Below are positions 22,473 through 37,372 of a stretch of DNA of 64,000 bases, piece after piece. The DNA is taken from positions 6,042,475-6,106,474 of the forward strand of contig NC_135554.1 of assembly GCF_964340395.1 (NCBI RefSeq), written 5' to 3'. The position numbers and the translations under genes were made by a program. Position 1 is the first letter of the stretch. Every line of letters starts with the position of its first letter. The notes under the pieces are model-generated. The model saw only the letters and a list, made by a program, of their open reading frames with translations. It was not told where the DNA came from and ran no database searches. Origin of the DNA: Glandiceps talaboti (Eukaryota > Hemichordata > Enteropneusta > Spengelidae).

Positions 22473-23063
22473 CTCAATGCACATCGCTCGCCTATGTAAT
22501 CGTGGACCCTGGAGGCTGATCTCAACAAGGCAAACTCTACCGTAGTCTATCTGCTAGACCTCGGATGTTCTTCCGATAGAATACGACACACGCCCAAACA
22601 TCGCTATGGAGGATTGAACATCCAAGCCCTCACTGCGAACTTCGTTCGCTTATATATCAAAAGAAAGCCCGAATGTCTAGCAGCAAGACTAACTCTACCG
22701 CTGCAAACACATTCTCGGCACTCTCCATGGCAACAAGTTGACCGTGGTGAGCTTGTTCATTTGATGCCCCCCCCCCCAAGTCAGACAGGACCATCAAGGT
22801 GGTTGGACTGAAGTGTTTTGGCTGCCGCCCTTTCAATATATTGAAATCACTGTATCAACGAGCAACTCGACAGAAAGTACACCACTCAAACGCACAACAT
22901 AGCATATGGGGCAAAGATAAACATTTTACTGTTTTAATGTTAACTAAAATAATGTTTTTAAAAAAACATACTGGGACAAAAACAAACCAGATTTAAACTG
23001 AATTCCTCCTGTATGGTGAATGTTTCTTTAAAAAAAAAGAAATAAATAAATAAAAATAAAATA

Positions 23064-23105
<42 letters not shown>

Positions 23106-23124
23106 AATCAAACCACCAGCGAAT
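22473..23124. other. Gene-free stretch with poly-C and (CA)n tracts
   Basis: It contains poly-C near 22766, the dispersed motif ccagatttaaactgaatt near 22985, A-rich sequence and (CA)n at ~23066-23102. A 65-codon frame at 22614 has no recognisable feature. Confidence 0.5.
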
Positions 23125-23385
23125 TTGCTGCACTTTGAATATAGCCAAATCGTGATAAGTTTAGAGCATGGAATAATTCCATGCCTAGAGAGACTGTGCC
23201 TCAGACGATCCTACATGAAATGTACAAACATATCGTCTTGTTTAAAGCCTTGTACGACAATAGGCGATAGTATCGATACACTCATATGTTATGTCTCTAA
23301 TATCGATATTTATTCTAGTGTCGATATCAGACGATAAATACCCGATATCGTAAACATGTGCATTGTCACGCTATCCTCTCCGCAT
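23125..23385. repeat. TATCG-rich degenerate repeat, copy 1
   Basis: It contains cgatcctaca[t/c]gaaatgtac, acatatcgtcttg, gatagtatcgata, tcagacgataaata and gatatcgtaaa in order. The same series recurs at ~28120-28330, and related units tile 27425-28120. Confidence 0.8.
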
Positions 23386-24728
23386 CCACCACCCGTGAAT
23401 CCATGTTGCAAATAAAACATCGAAACAATTGAATTGAAAAGCTTCGAACCTGTGACAATAAGTTATTATTATTGTTCAACTGCCATCGCGGCTGTTCCTT
23501 CCAAATAGCAGCATCCGTCAAAATTGAGTAGCGCACTGAAACGACATGCCAGTAGCCATACTTAGTGGCATGAATATTGAGTGAGTTCTCTATTATGATT
23601 ATGATTTGGCTGAATTTTTATATGCGATTACACCATGGATGTACGTCCATGATTATACTACGTTCACATTAGTTTTGTCTTAACCCTAGTCCCATAAACA
23701 AAGCGAAGATCGATACATTATAAGATACAGATAAATAGATTATAAGCATATACACTCATCTACACTCATCTACAAGCGAAGATCGAAGATAAAACACATC
23801 TTCTCACGGAAATTTTCAACACATGAAAAATAAAAACGCTGCCAATTTTAAAAAGTTAAAAGTCGGAAAAATACCCGACAACGAATTTTGCGATTTGGCA
23901 ATTACCCCCCCCCCCCCGACATTATTTAAAACGGAGAGTGTTCATCACATGTACATTCCTCAACTACGAAACCAATTTAGAAACAAAGAGTGAAATTCAA
24001 ATTGATAACGTAATACATACTTTTTGTCATAAAACCTTAGCATTTGGGTGTTTGAGACACACACAATTCTTGTTCGAAACACACACAATCCTGGTCATAA
24101 GACCTTAGCATTTGCCGTTTTGTGCAACAATTTACTCTAAAACAGGACACATCAAAAGATGCGTCAGTTCCAGGCGACAAAACAAACACTCCAGTCGAAA
24201 CCACACCAACTTGTGTCTGCATCAACTCTCATTGACGGAACCTTGATGTCTTCTGTTTTAGAGTAAATTGTTGCAGAAAACAACCAAATGCTAAGGTCTT
24301 ATGACCAGAATTGAGGTGTTCGAAACACACTGAATCCTGGTCATAAGAGTTTAGCATTTGGGCATTTTCTGCAACAATTTACTCTAAAACAGCACATATC
24401 AAAGGGCCGTCAACACGGATTGACAGTTCGGGTAGTCTACAGGACGGGTGTTTTCGGTGACCCCGTACAATTCTGACTCTCGGACGCGTCGCGACGCCCC
24501 AGCAGTGGCAGTCGCTCGATCATGGATTGGTGGGTACCCCGGCTTGTTAGCGAAATTTCATATGTACCCCTTTTCCAGTTAATATTTCAATGAAAAAGAC
24601 CCCCCCCTTTTTTTTTTATATAGTGAATCTGGGAGAAAATCACTTCAAAAACCCCATTCTTTCCGTCGTGTCAAAACCCCGTAGCGTATAAATCCAGAGC
24701 TATACCTTCAACGACACCTAATCCTTAC

Positions 24729-24950
<222 letters not shown>

Positions 24951-25070
24951 GGGGCATCGTACTCATATTCTCGGAGGGTGATCTGAAAAAGTACCCCCTT
25001 TTTACGATTCCATGGACCTAGATGGCCGACGAGATGCAAAACATCCATTGGACCGCGACCAAGAAAACAG

Positions 25071-25397
25071 GTCGTAAATTGTGATATTGCGATTCTGAAG
25101 AGTCAATTTCACGGTAGTCATGCTCGCAGACGGTGTACGCGTTTCGCTCAAGGGACGACTTACTCCGTATGCAAGCAGGACTACTATCACGGCAGAGTAC
25201 CATCTAATTTGGATGAAGAATCATTGAAGTTTGAGCGTATCATACACCACTTTTTAAAATTTGATGTAGACACCGGACGTACGTACTCTACGAAAAGACA
25301 CAGCGAGAGAGGGGTGAAAAAGGAGACACGAGAAATATCAGTGGAAACCGGGATGGTCATCGAAAACACTGGACATCGCGTAGTAGACGTCTACTGA
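25071..25397 (+). CDS. Candidate terminal exon, 108 codons, unrecognised
   Basis: It is preceded by an acceptor-like aagaaaacag (25061-25070). The frame starts VVNCDIAILKSQFHG and runs open to TGA. Composition is protein-like: four Cys in the first 40 codons (NCD, RRC, SVCK), a KFERIIHHFLKFDVD block, then a charged beta-rich tail ending HRVVDVY. A start-like frame MADEMQNIHWTATKK begins at 25022 but is one base out of register. No domain is recognised. It lies between the arms of the nested inverted-repeat unit, so it may be cargo or a host-gene fragment. Confidence 0.3.
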   Translation, partial: VVNCDIAILKSQFHGSHARRRCTRFAQGTTYSVCKQDYYHGRVPSNLDEESLKFERIIHHFLKFDVDTGRTYSTKRHSERGVKKETREISVETGMVIENTGHRVVDVY

Positions 25398-25850
25398 CTG
25401 CTCGAGCGCTCTCTTGCTCAACGTTGAAAGCGGCATTTGAGAGTTAATGTCAACAATTTACTCTGTTCGACAGACCAGAAGTTAGTGTGTATGTCTTAGA
25501 CACCACACGAAATTGTAACAGTGTGTAAAGCAGGATGCTTTGAAGAAGTCACCTCCGACTAACGCATCTTTTGATGTGTTCTGTGTTAGAGTAAATTGTA
25601 GCATAAAACGTCAATGCTAAGGTCTTATGACCAGGATTCAGTGTGTCTCAAACACCCAAATGCTAAGGTTATATGACAAAAAGTGAGTGTCCGTTCAAGA
25701 CAGTTGACCGAAGACTTGATACCCGACAACGAATTTTGCGTTCTAGAAAATAAAAAACCCGACATTATGTACATGTACATTGATTGTGATGAAGGAAGTG
25801 CTCATCACATTCAAAACTACAAATCAATTTACATATAAAGTAATTGAGCA

Positions 25851-27415
<1,565 letters not shown>

Positions 27416-27424
27416 AAACAACGT

Positions 27425-28335
27425 CTAGTATCGTCAAGTATATTTCACTAGACACGTATGTCGGGTCACAATTGTAAAAATATCGTCACGTTTGAAGCCT
27501 TAGACGATGCTAGACGATAGTGTCGATATTATCCGATACCATCCCATTTTTTGGGTGGGGGTGCGACATCGTAGCTATTACGGCAAAATTGTTAAATAAT
27601 ATGAATTGGAGACCATTGTCAGCAATAGAGGTGTACACCAAGATAAATATCCAAAAGTATCGTCTCGTTTATTCGACGAGCATGTATGTAAGGGTACCTA
27701 GATTGGCAAAGTTGCAACGGTCCAACTTTGCCGAAAATCGCGCGAAGTTGGACTGACACTACTTTTGGCACAAAGTTGGAGTCCCACTTTACGGTCCCAC
27801 TTTGCCACTTCAGGTACCCTTTACCTCCTATAGACCAATATTGGATCACGATCAAACTTTAAAATATATCGTCTAGTTTGAAATCTTAGACGATACCATA
27901 CGATAGTATCATCAGATAGTATCTGGTGTTTTGGGAGCGACATTGTCGGGTCACTGTTAAAATAGAAAACAACATCGTCTGTTTTGTGGCCATTGACAAT
28001 ACAAGATGATAGTATCGAAAGTATCCGATATTATAGCATATTTTGGGGTGCGACATTGTTGGGCCAGTTCAATAAAATATCGTCTATTGTGTAGCCCAAG
28101 ACAGTCTTTCTATCGTGATAGATATAATGTGCCTCAAACGATCCTACACGAAATGTACAAACATATCGTCTTGCTTGAAGCCTTGGACGACACTTCGACA
28201 ATAGCATCGATATTATTCGATACAATCATATGCTATACTCTAATATCTATTTTATTGTAGTATCGATACCAGACGATAAACATCCGATATCGTAAAAATG
28301 TGCAATGTCGCGATATCCTACTATCGAGTTCACAT
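27425..28335. repeat. TATCG-rich degenerate tandem repeat, copies of ~100-170 bp
   Basis: Units share aaaatatcgtc[t/a], ttgaagccttagacgat, gatagtatcga, gggtgcgacat[t/c]gt and cgggtcac. Unrelated sequence (~27590-27850), with palindromic gcaaagttg...caactttgc blocks, interrupts it. The last units match 23125-23385. Confidence 0.8.
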
Positions 28336-29689
28336 GCACCCATCCACCACCCGCGCGTCCTCTCATATCCTTACCATTACACTACTACAATGACGTGTTC
28401 ATAGATACGGTAGCTAAAATTTATCAAGTATGTGACTCAGCCGTTCAAACTGAGTTGCGAGCTATATTAATCTAAGAAAGCGCAGAAACACCCATAAAGT
28501 TGTCCAGGTTTGGTAAAAATGCGTTATTTTAGTGAAAATAGCGGCTGATCTTTGAGTCATCGTTGACTGTGCGACTTTGACTACAGCTACAGGTACTTTA
28601 CAATGACTTGGACTACAAACGTTATAAAGTTTCCCGTTAAAATCATATCAACAAAATGTCCTATTTTTACCATATATTTGTCAGAATTAACTTCTTTTAA
28701 CCAGTCATCCTATTTTAACCATAGACAATCTCTCCCCCTCTATTGTCTATGCTTTAACTACGCTTTAGCCACAGACAGAAGTCATTATCTATTGTCTATG
28801 TTTTAGCATGTTCTAGGTCTGAACACGGACGTAATTTATGTCCGTGGTCTGAACATCCGAAAGTAGAGCTTGTCTTGCGTACATTCAAACTGCGGAAGCA
28901 CTCAATCGTCATACTATGTAACTCTGTACGAAATACTGCACACAAGAATGGTTGAACCACATTTATCCGTGGTTGGCACGTTACGATGTAAAGGAAAACG
29001 CAAATCCTTAACATGCAGTATTAGATTTTGCGCAAGTCGTCCATGGCAACCAATTCACACATGTTGCTGGCTTAGCCATAGATAACAGAGATGTTCCTCT
29101 CTATAATCTATGGCTTAGCATATTAACTAACCCTACAATTTCGGGGTGATTGTGGTTGGATCCTCTCTTGTGCGGGACAAGTTAATGGTTGGGAGTTTGT
29201 AATGATAACAGACAAGTCGTTGGCAGAAAACGAGGAACATTCCGTTTCTAAATTGAAGCTGATTGAAAACTTAAACGACATTTAGATCAAGCCAATTGTC
29301 TGCTATATGCCCAGACATATCCATTATGCTGTCTCTGTTATATCTAAAAAAAACATCGAAGCGTTGACGAAAGAATAGTGTCTCTTTCTATTGTCTATGA
29401 GTAGATTATTTGTATAGTCGCCAGTCACACCTACACTGTAGAGACAAAGATGTGACAAGGGAACAGTGAGATAACAGTAACTACATGCTGTGGGAAAGAC
29501 AAACAGCAACATTGATAATGCATAGTTAGTATATTATCGACAGGATGATTTAATATCGGACAACAAGCATGACCGGCTTCTTTTCTCGGTTTACATGTAT
29601 CTAATATCGACAATGTCGCCTATGTTCAAGTTCGCAAAAGAAAAGCTCAAATTCCCCAATCACAGTGATCGAGGAGCCGTTTATCCATA
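28336..29689. other. Gene-free stretch with short hairpins
   Basis: Inverted catagacaat...attgtctatg at ~28721-28752, and a ~49-bp near-palindrome (cttagccatagat ... atctatggcttag) at ~29071-29119. The 11-mer tattgtctatg recurs near 28741, 28790 and 29389. No coding signal. Confidence 0.55.
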
Positions 29690-32600
29690 TATAACTACCC
29701 TTGCCTAGTATTGTGTAAAGAAAGGGACTATCAGATATATCTTCATAGTATGACTAACAAAGTACGCCTGTCACTCCATTTCTAGATGGGGCATATCAGT
29801 ATACACGTGTACATAACGCTAAAGGATGAATTGGGTACAAGATCGAAGACCATTCATGTTTTGTACCAGTTAACTCGAAATAAATAATAAAACTCGAAGC
29901 GTGACTTTGAACTACTGACATAATAGTAAACAAATATTGTAAAAAATTACGGTTACTACCGGAATTTTCATCCTCATATATCCACCTTTGCCGCCTATGA
30001 AAAGAATGGGGCAATCAGATAATTGTTTGTGGTATGACTAATATAGGGAAGACTAGGGGATTTACCCTCATTGCCCCTCAAGTAAAACGTGTGTCTTTAG
30101 CACCCTTTCTAGATGAAAAGAAATATGATTGAACTGGGTGCAAGATGAAGTCAGAGGACCCCGTTTTGTACCAATGAACTAGAATGGGAAGGTAATACAC
30201 AGACGACCAAATTTACCGGAAAGGGTAAAATAAAAATGTAATATTCACCACTGGAACATTCACATACAACCACCTTTGCCTCCTGTGTAAAGATAGGAAC
30301 AATCAGATAATTGTTTATGGTATTACTAACTTGGGGAAGACATAGAACTTTACCCTCATCTCCCCTCACGGTAAAAGTTGACCGTTTTCCACACAGACAA
30401 ATATGTGTCTTTAGCACCCTTTCTAGATGGGGGCATACACGTATACACATGTACATAACGCTAATATATGAACTGGGTGCAAGATGAAGTCAGAGGACCA
30501 TGTTTAGTACCGATGAACTAGAATGGGAAGACTATACACAGACGACCAAATATACCGAAACGATACAGCTGTGACTTTGAACTACTGACACAATAGTGAA
30601 CAATAAGGGTAAAAATGGTACATTTACCACTGGAACGTTCATCCACATATAACCACCTTTGCCTCCTGTGTAAAGATAGGAACAATCAGATAATTGTGTG
30701 TGGTGACAAACTTAGGAAAGACATAGAACTTTACCCTCGTCTCCCCTCACGGTAAAAGTTGACCGTTTTCCACACAGACAAATATGTGTCTTTAGCACCC
30801 TTTCTAGATGGGGGCATACACGTATACACATGTACATAACGCTAATATATGAACTGGGTGCAAGATGAAGTCAGAGGACCATGTTTAGTACCGATGAACT
30901 AGAATGGGAAGACGTTACACAGACGACCAAATATACCGAAACGATACAGCTGTGACTTTGAACCACTGACACAATAGTGAACAATAAGGGTAAAAATGGT
31001 ACATTTACCACTGGAACGTTCATCCACATATAACCACCTTTGCCCCCTATGTAAAGATAGGAACAATCAGATAATTGTGTGTGGTGACAAACTTAGGAAA
31101 GACATAGAACTTTACCCTCATCTCCCCTGACGGTAAAAGTTGACCGTTTTCCACACAGACAAATATGTGTCTTTAGCACCCTTTCTAGATGGGGGCATAC
31201 ACGTATACACATGTACATAACGCTAATATATGAACTGGGTGCAAGATGAAGTCAGAGGACCATGTTTAGTACCGATGAACTAGAATGGGAAGACGTTACA
31301 CAGACGACCAAATATACCGAAACGATACAGCTGTGACTTTGAACCACTGACACAATAGTGAACAATAAGGGTAAAAATGGTACATTTACCACTGGAACGT
31401 TCATCCACATATAACCACCTTTGCCCCCTATGTAAAGATAGGAACAATCAGATAATTGTGTGTGGTGACAAACTTAGGAAAGACATAGAACTTTACCCTC
31501 ATCTCCCCTGACGGTAAAAGTTGACCGTTTTCCACACAGACAAATATGTGTCTTTAGCACCCTTTCTAGATGGGGGCATACATGTATACACATGTACATA
31601 ACGCTAATATATGAACTGGGTGCAAGATGAAGTCAGAGGACCATGTTTTGTACCGATGAACTAGAATGGGAAGGTAATACACAGACGACCAAATATACCG
31701 AAACGATACAGCTGTGACTTTGAACTACTGACACAATAGTGAACAATAAGGGTAAAAATGGTACATTTACCACTGGAACGTTCATCCACATATAACCACC
31801 TTTGCCCCCTATGTAAAGATAGGAACAATCAGATAATTGTGTGTGGTGACAAACTTAGGAAAGACATAGAACTTTACCCTCATCTCCCCTGACGGTAAAA
31901 GTTGACCGTTTTCCACACAGACAAATATGCGTCTTTAGCACCCTTTCTAGATGGGGGCATACACGTATACACATGTACATAACGCTAACATATGAACTGG
32001 GTGCAAGATGAAGTCAGAGGACCATGTTTAGTACCGATGAACTAGAATGGGAAGACTATACACAGACGACCAAATTTACCGAAACGATACAGCTTTGACT
32101 TTGAACTACTGACACAATAGTGAACAATAAGGGTAAAAATGGTACATTTACCACTGGAACGTTCATCCACATATAACCACCTTTGCCCCCTGTGTAAAGA
32201 TAGGAACAATCAGATAATTGTGTGTGGTGACAAACTTAGGAAAGACATAGAACTTTACCCTCGTCTCCCCTCACGGTAAAAGTTGACCGTTTTCCACACA
32301 GACAAATATGCGTCTTTAGCACCCTTTCTAGATGGGGGCATACACGTATACACATGTACATAACGCTAACATATGAACTGGGTGCAAGATGAAGTCAGAG
32401 GACCATGTTTAGTACCGATGAACTAGAATGGGAAGACTATACACAGACGACCAAATTTACCGAAACGATACAGCTGTGACTTTGAACTACTGACACAATA
32501 GTGAACAATAAGGGTAAAAATGGTACATTTACCACTGGAACGTTCATCCACATATAACCACCTTTGCCCCCTGTGTAAAGATAGGAACAATCAGATAATT

Positions 32601-33355
32601 GTGTGTGGTGACAAACTTAGGAAAGACATAGAACTTTACCCTCATCTCCCCTCACGGCAAAAGTTGACCGTTTTCCACACAGACAAATATGCGTCTTTAG
32701 CACCCTTTCTAGATGGGGGCATACACGTATACACATGTACATAACGCTAATATATGAACTGGGTGCAAGATGAAGTCAGAGGACCATGTTTAGTACCGAT
32801 GAACTAGAGTGGTTAGACTATACACAGACGACCAAATATACCGAAACGATACAGCTGTGACTTTGAACTACTGACACAATAGTGAACAATAAGGGTAAAA
32901 ATGGTACATTTACCACTGGAACGTTCATCCACATATAACCACCTTTGCCCCCTATGTAAAGATAGGAACAATCAGATAATTGTGTGTGGTGACAAACTTA
33001 GGAAAGACATAGAACTTTACCCTCATCTCCCCTCACGGTAAAAGTTGACCGTTTTCCACACAGACAAATATGCGTCTTTAGCACCCTTTCTAGATGGGGG
33101 CATACACGTATACACATGTACATAACGCTAATATATGAACTGGGTGCAAGATGAAGTCAGAGGACCATGTTTAGTACCGATGAACTAGAATGGGAAGACG
33201 TTACACAGACGACCAAATATACCGAAACGATACAGCTGTGACTTTGAACTACTGACACAATAGTGAACAATAAGGGTAAAAATGGTACATTTACCACTGG
33301 AACGTTCATCCACATATAACCACCTTTGCCCCCTGTGTAAAGATAGGAACAACAT
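29690..33355 (+). repeat. 381-bp tandem array, eight full periods plus degenerate short copies (right subterminal)
   Basis: The marker aacaatcagataattg falls at 30298, 30681, 31062, 31443, 31824, 32205, 32586 and 32967, and a last truncated copy begins at 33348; seven consecutive intervals are exactly 381. Two left-hand copies (near 29724 and 30009) are spaced ~289 bp and more diverged. Each unit carries gacggtaaaagttgaccgtt, acgtatacacatgtacataa and ataaccacctttgccccct. No protein is encoded across copies. It sits ~430 bp inside the right CACTA terminus. Confidence 0.96.
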
Positions 33356-33787
33356 AAGAATACCACTCCTATAGATTACGAGCAGCTATGATCAGGGAAG
33401 TACCACCGGGACAAATATGTTCAAATTACCAGCTTAATCTGTTTGTGAAAGGCTAACATTTATTGGACTTTGACCCCCTGGTAAAAGTTTTGACAAATAT
33501 TCCACTATGTCCAAAGTTCAAACAACCATGTTTACCCTGATTTCCTGTGGGTGAAAAGGTTGGGTAAAGGTGTCACTATGGTAACTATACCCGGGGTGTC
33601 AAATGCTTCCAACACTTGCAAGTATTTCGCTGGGTTTAGGAGGACAAAATATGTTAAACACTATGGTTTTCCCCCCTGTCACCACCCCTGGTGAAGATGG
33701 ATGACAGTATGGTCTTTCCCAGTAAGACAAATATACCCCCCAAAATACGACCCACCTTTACCCACCCTGACAGACATGGGCAAATGA
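33356..33787 (+). other. Right subterminal region of the CACTA element
   Basis: Non-repetitive sequence rich in ggtaaa/tttaccc words (gttgggtaaaggtgtcacta; cccacctttacccaccctga) and gacagacatgggcaaa. The last two blocks are inverted counterparts of sequence just inside the left end. Confidence 0.65.
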
Positions 33788-33803
33788 GACTTTTCGTATA
33801 GTG
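33788..33803 (-). repeat. Right terminal inverted repeat of the CACTA element
   Basis: GACTTTTCGTATAGTG, exact inverse of 7450-7465, followed by TAC (33804-33806). Confidence 0.9.
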
Positions 33804-34016
33804 TACTTGAAATGAAACATTTTTTAAAAATAATAATCGCAGAAAAAAAGTTTATATAAATATGGAAGACTCCAAAAAAGAATTAAAAAAAGAAGAAAGT
33901 ATACGGATAGACATGGTGCAAAATCGACGCTTAGTGAGCTCGCGACAGCTGACGCGCTCCGCTGCTTGGCGTGCTCGAGCTCAAACGTATTCCTTGCTTA
34001 AACTTGTAATACAGAA
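33804..34016 (+). repeat. Repeat V, copy 2, right part
   Basis: After TAC it continues ttgaaatgaaac, aataatcgcagaaaaa, tatggaagactcc and gctcgagctcaaacg, matching 6971-7235 of V copy 1. It lacks ~18 bp present in copy 1 (near 6977-6995). Confidence 0.85.
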
Positions 34017-35002
34017 GGTAGGACACGGCATCGAATAAACCAATCAGGACGCTTCAAATGTGACCCATGAATTTTCTCTCGAAGCTTGATACCACCTGCT
34101 GCCCTCTTGTGGTGAGATATATATTTCGCATGTTGCAATACGTACATTGTGGCGTTTGCGGGACAGTAAAACAGATTGCCGAAACGTCTTTTGCGAGGGA
34201 TATAAACAAAAACAGAATTGATAATATCTTTTTTTTAATCAATATTTGGTGCCGTAGAGTTGCGGTAGGCTCGAACACACAGTCGATTCCGGTCTACATT
34301 ATTTTCATAAATTTACGTAAAAATAATCATTAAACATTAGTCGTCATATTTGTTTCTCTTCAAAATATACACTTTGAATGAAGCAGAAAAGATAACAGCA
34401 TCATTTGACAGATTAAACAAATACTCGTAAGTTTGCCCGAAACAGAAAGCGTCCGTGAACGAGGGCGATGTGGTTTCAATCTTTCGACGAAAAAGAACAC
34501 CAAAGTGTCCTACCCCTTCTTTTTTAGCAAATGAGCAAATTGAGCAAATGCTGAGCTCGTGGAGGTTGAATTTTCAAATTCCAGTACTTTCACTGATGTT
34601 TGCCACTGAAGATTCATATCATTCGAGCTCGCGATCGCGCGACAAGACAGAGAAGTAAATTATACGACCGTTGGGGGCGCTATGCAATCGGTACACTCAT
34701 AGCGCAGCGTCCGATCCCGTACATTCTATTTATATTCCAGCGTGATTCGAGTTGAATATTATGTATTTCTCTGTGTATTATAATTAGATATTAATTATCG
34801 ATTCAAGATACTGAACTAATTAGAAACAAGAACTTGAAGGAACCTTTTGTTGTTGTCTTTATTCATGTTATTCAATATTGTTTTTAGACACCAGAATTGT
34901 TGCCTCATGCCCTTGGTCTGAGGACATATCCAAAAAAACCTACTAAATCAAGTATAACTTCATAGATACAGTGGTGATACTCTGATTCATGCCCAACGCG
35001 CG

Positions 35003-35036
<34 letters not shown>

Positions 35037-35045
35037 CACACGCAC

Positions 35046-35102
<57 letters not shown>

Positions 35103-35322
35103 GCGGTATAAATAACACAGTATCAAGTAGTATCAAGCTATCTTGCCTGAGCAAGTATTTGGTGCATGGCGACATTTCGAGACCAACTCGGATTTTTTGT
35201 TGAGTAGCATACTCTTTTCAGCATTGATTATAGTCTGACCATCTTGTTACGCAGTCTATATTGCACTGCTACTAACATTAGCATCGAGCACTGTTCTCTC
35301 CAGCGAGACACTTACATTCACA

Positions 35323-35391
<69 letters not shown>

Positions 35392-35561
35392 CTTATATGA
35401 CCCCCTTTCTTGACTTGCTGAAATAATGAAAAGCTAAGACACGTGTTTTTCCTGCTTAGTAATATGATACTCACAATTCACTGCCAAGCGTATCTATGGG
35501 GAGAAGTTGTTACCCAAATACCTTGCGTCATTTCATTTTCATTTTTTAATTTCGTACACAG
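34017..35561. other. Gene-free stretch upstream of the transporter remnant
   Basis: It contains an inverted fragment of V (ccagaattgttgcctcatgc near 34891), a (CGCA)n/(CA)n tract (~35003-35099) and (TA)n (~35325-35388). An exon with the missing first transmembrane segment of the downstream transporter was looked for and not found. Confidence 0.5.
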
Positions 35562-35979
35562 GGTATGTTCGTCGCCATAATAGGTCCAAGTCTGCCAGAC
35601 TTCGGGCGAAATACTGGACAAGGTATCGATCGAATCGCTATCATGCTTTCCGCAGCATCGGATTACTCATTGGTGCAGTCGTGGGAGGTGTGTGTTTTGA
35701 TAACTTTGAGACCAATCTATTACTTGGTTTATCTGTTGGAGGATTAGGACTAATCGGATGGTTTCTCCCGTGGTGCACCTCTCTAGCGCCTTTATTGCTG
35801 GTTTCTACTCTAACTGGATTGGTTAATGGATTTGCAGACATAGGTATGGTAATCAACACAATTAATGAAATGCAACGGGCCTCTGTGAAACATTTTGTTT
35901 ATGCTTTTTAGTATGTCTTAGTGTACATGTATTGGTGTGTGTCTTTATCATACAAGTGTAAATAGTTGTCAATGTACCT

Positions 35980-36014
<35 letters not shown>

Positions 36015-37372
36015 GAAGCACATACAGGCAGACACTGGCCCACATTCACTTACAATTATATTAATTTAGAAATCATAATCTAGATATTTTAGGAATATCT
36101 TCTCTACATATGTTGATAACTTTCCATTGGTTTATCTTCCTCAGTACTATATTTAAAGTATTGGTTTGCGTTGCAAGTTGACATTTTATCTAACTTCAAG
36201 TGTTTTGCCATGGGAATTTCTAAATTATGTTATTCTATTTCAGGTGTGAACGTTGTGTGTGTGTGAATCTCTGGCAAAAAGAAGCTGGGAAATACATGCA
36301 GGCACTGCACTTGTCGTTTGCAATAGGTGCTACAATCAGTCCTCTAATTGCTGGCCCATTCCTCACAGTAGAAACAGACGTGCGTCAAGAACATTTCCCC
36401 AATGATGAAGTCACTGTCGATAGTGCCACCTTTGATGTTGATTATAGTCCAGAAAAACATGCCCCAAAGATAGCTGGAAGTGCCAACGGTACACACAAAG
36501 CAGTCTCTCCTGTCAAAGTTCTGCAACATCTCAGCAAAGACTACACAAGACTTGGGTTGAATGCTGAGAAAGTCCAGGTTACCAACACTGCATTCAACAA
36601 TAAAACAGAGGCCAGGAAGGAATTTTACCAGACCTCTAAACTTTGGATTCCATACACAATCACATCTACGTATAATATATTTATCGGTTGCTGTCATTTG
36701 TGTTTGTTTATCAAAGGTCCTCGAAAAGTAAGAACCGAGAAGAGCATTGCCCCTAAAACTGAATCGGAGACAAGTGTACCAGCAAACAAGTCTTTCAGAG
36801 TAACTCTTCTTGTTCTTCTGTTTGCGTTCTACTTCACGTATGCAGGTCAAGAAAGAACAGTCGGAAATTTCTTGTATAGCTTTGCCCTTAACTCGGATCT
36901 TGGTTTTACGCCAGCATTAGCTAGCTATCTTAACTCCTTATTATTAGGATGCATAGCTGCTTCTCGTGCTGCGGGCGTCGTCACTGCGGCGTTTCTTTCA
37001 CCTGATACCGTGCTGGCAATATACATAGGAGGGCTGATGTTCGCTACAGTTCTATTGGCAGTGTTTGGAAGATCCGTGACATGGATTCTATGGCTCTCTA
37101 CTGCCCGCTTAGGCTGGTTCTTAGCGAACGTATTTGCATCCGGGGTATCATGGGCAGTTCAATATATTAGACTGACTGGAAAAGCTACATCTACCTTTAA
37201 TGTGGCTGTGTCGATGTCCTCGATCATATTGCCTGTAACTATTGGTAAACTGTTTACTGTATACAGATATGGTACATTGGTCTACGTTTTATTAGCACTG
37301 TGTGCTTCAAACGCCATCGCTTATACAATTATGCAAATTAGTGCCAGACGCCACGAGATGAGAAAACAATAA
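35562..37372 (+). pseudogene. MFSD4B / NaGLT1-like (major facilitator superfamily) remnant, 2 exons, two frameshifts
   Basis: Exons 35562-35843 and 36244-37372 (GT-AG). Exon 1 begins GMFVAIIGPSLPDF, the family's GPTxxDL-like TM1 segment, then RSIGLLIGAVVGGVCFDNF, the MFS signature loop, and LVNGFADIG. Exon 2 carries NLWQKEAGKYMQALHLSF, a long variable loop, and about seven further membrane segments to MRKQ. Two reading-frame breaks are visible: between IAIMLS and RSIG at ~35650, and in a GT run at ~36256-36266, just before NLW, where one GT less would restore the expected VNVVCVNLW-like context. The first exon with the N-terminus was not found. In the family the product is a membrane sugar/solute transporter. 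Either a recent pseudogene or dinucleotide/base assembly errors would explain the breaks. Confidence 0.8.

Noticed and set aside
35622-35658. A 37-bp GT...AG stretch as an intron curing the first transporter frameshift
   Set aside because: It would delete the conserved GIDRIAIMLS segment and is below usual intron length.
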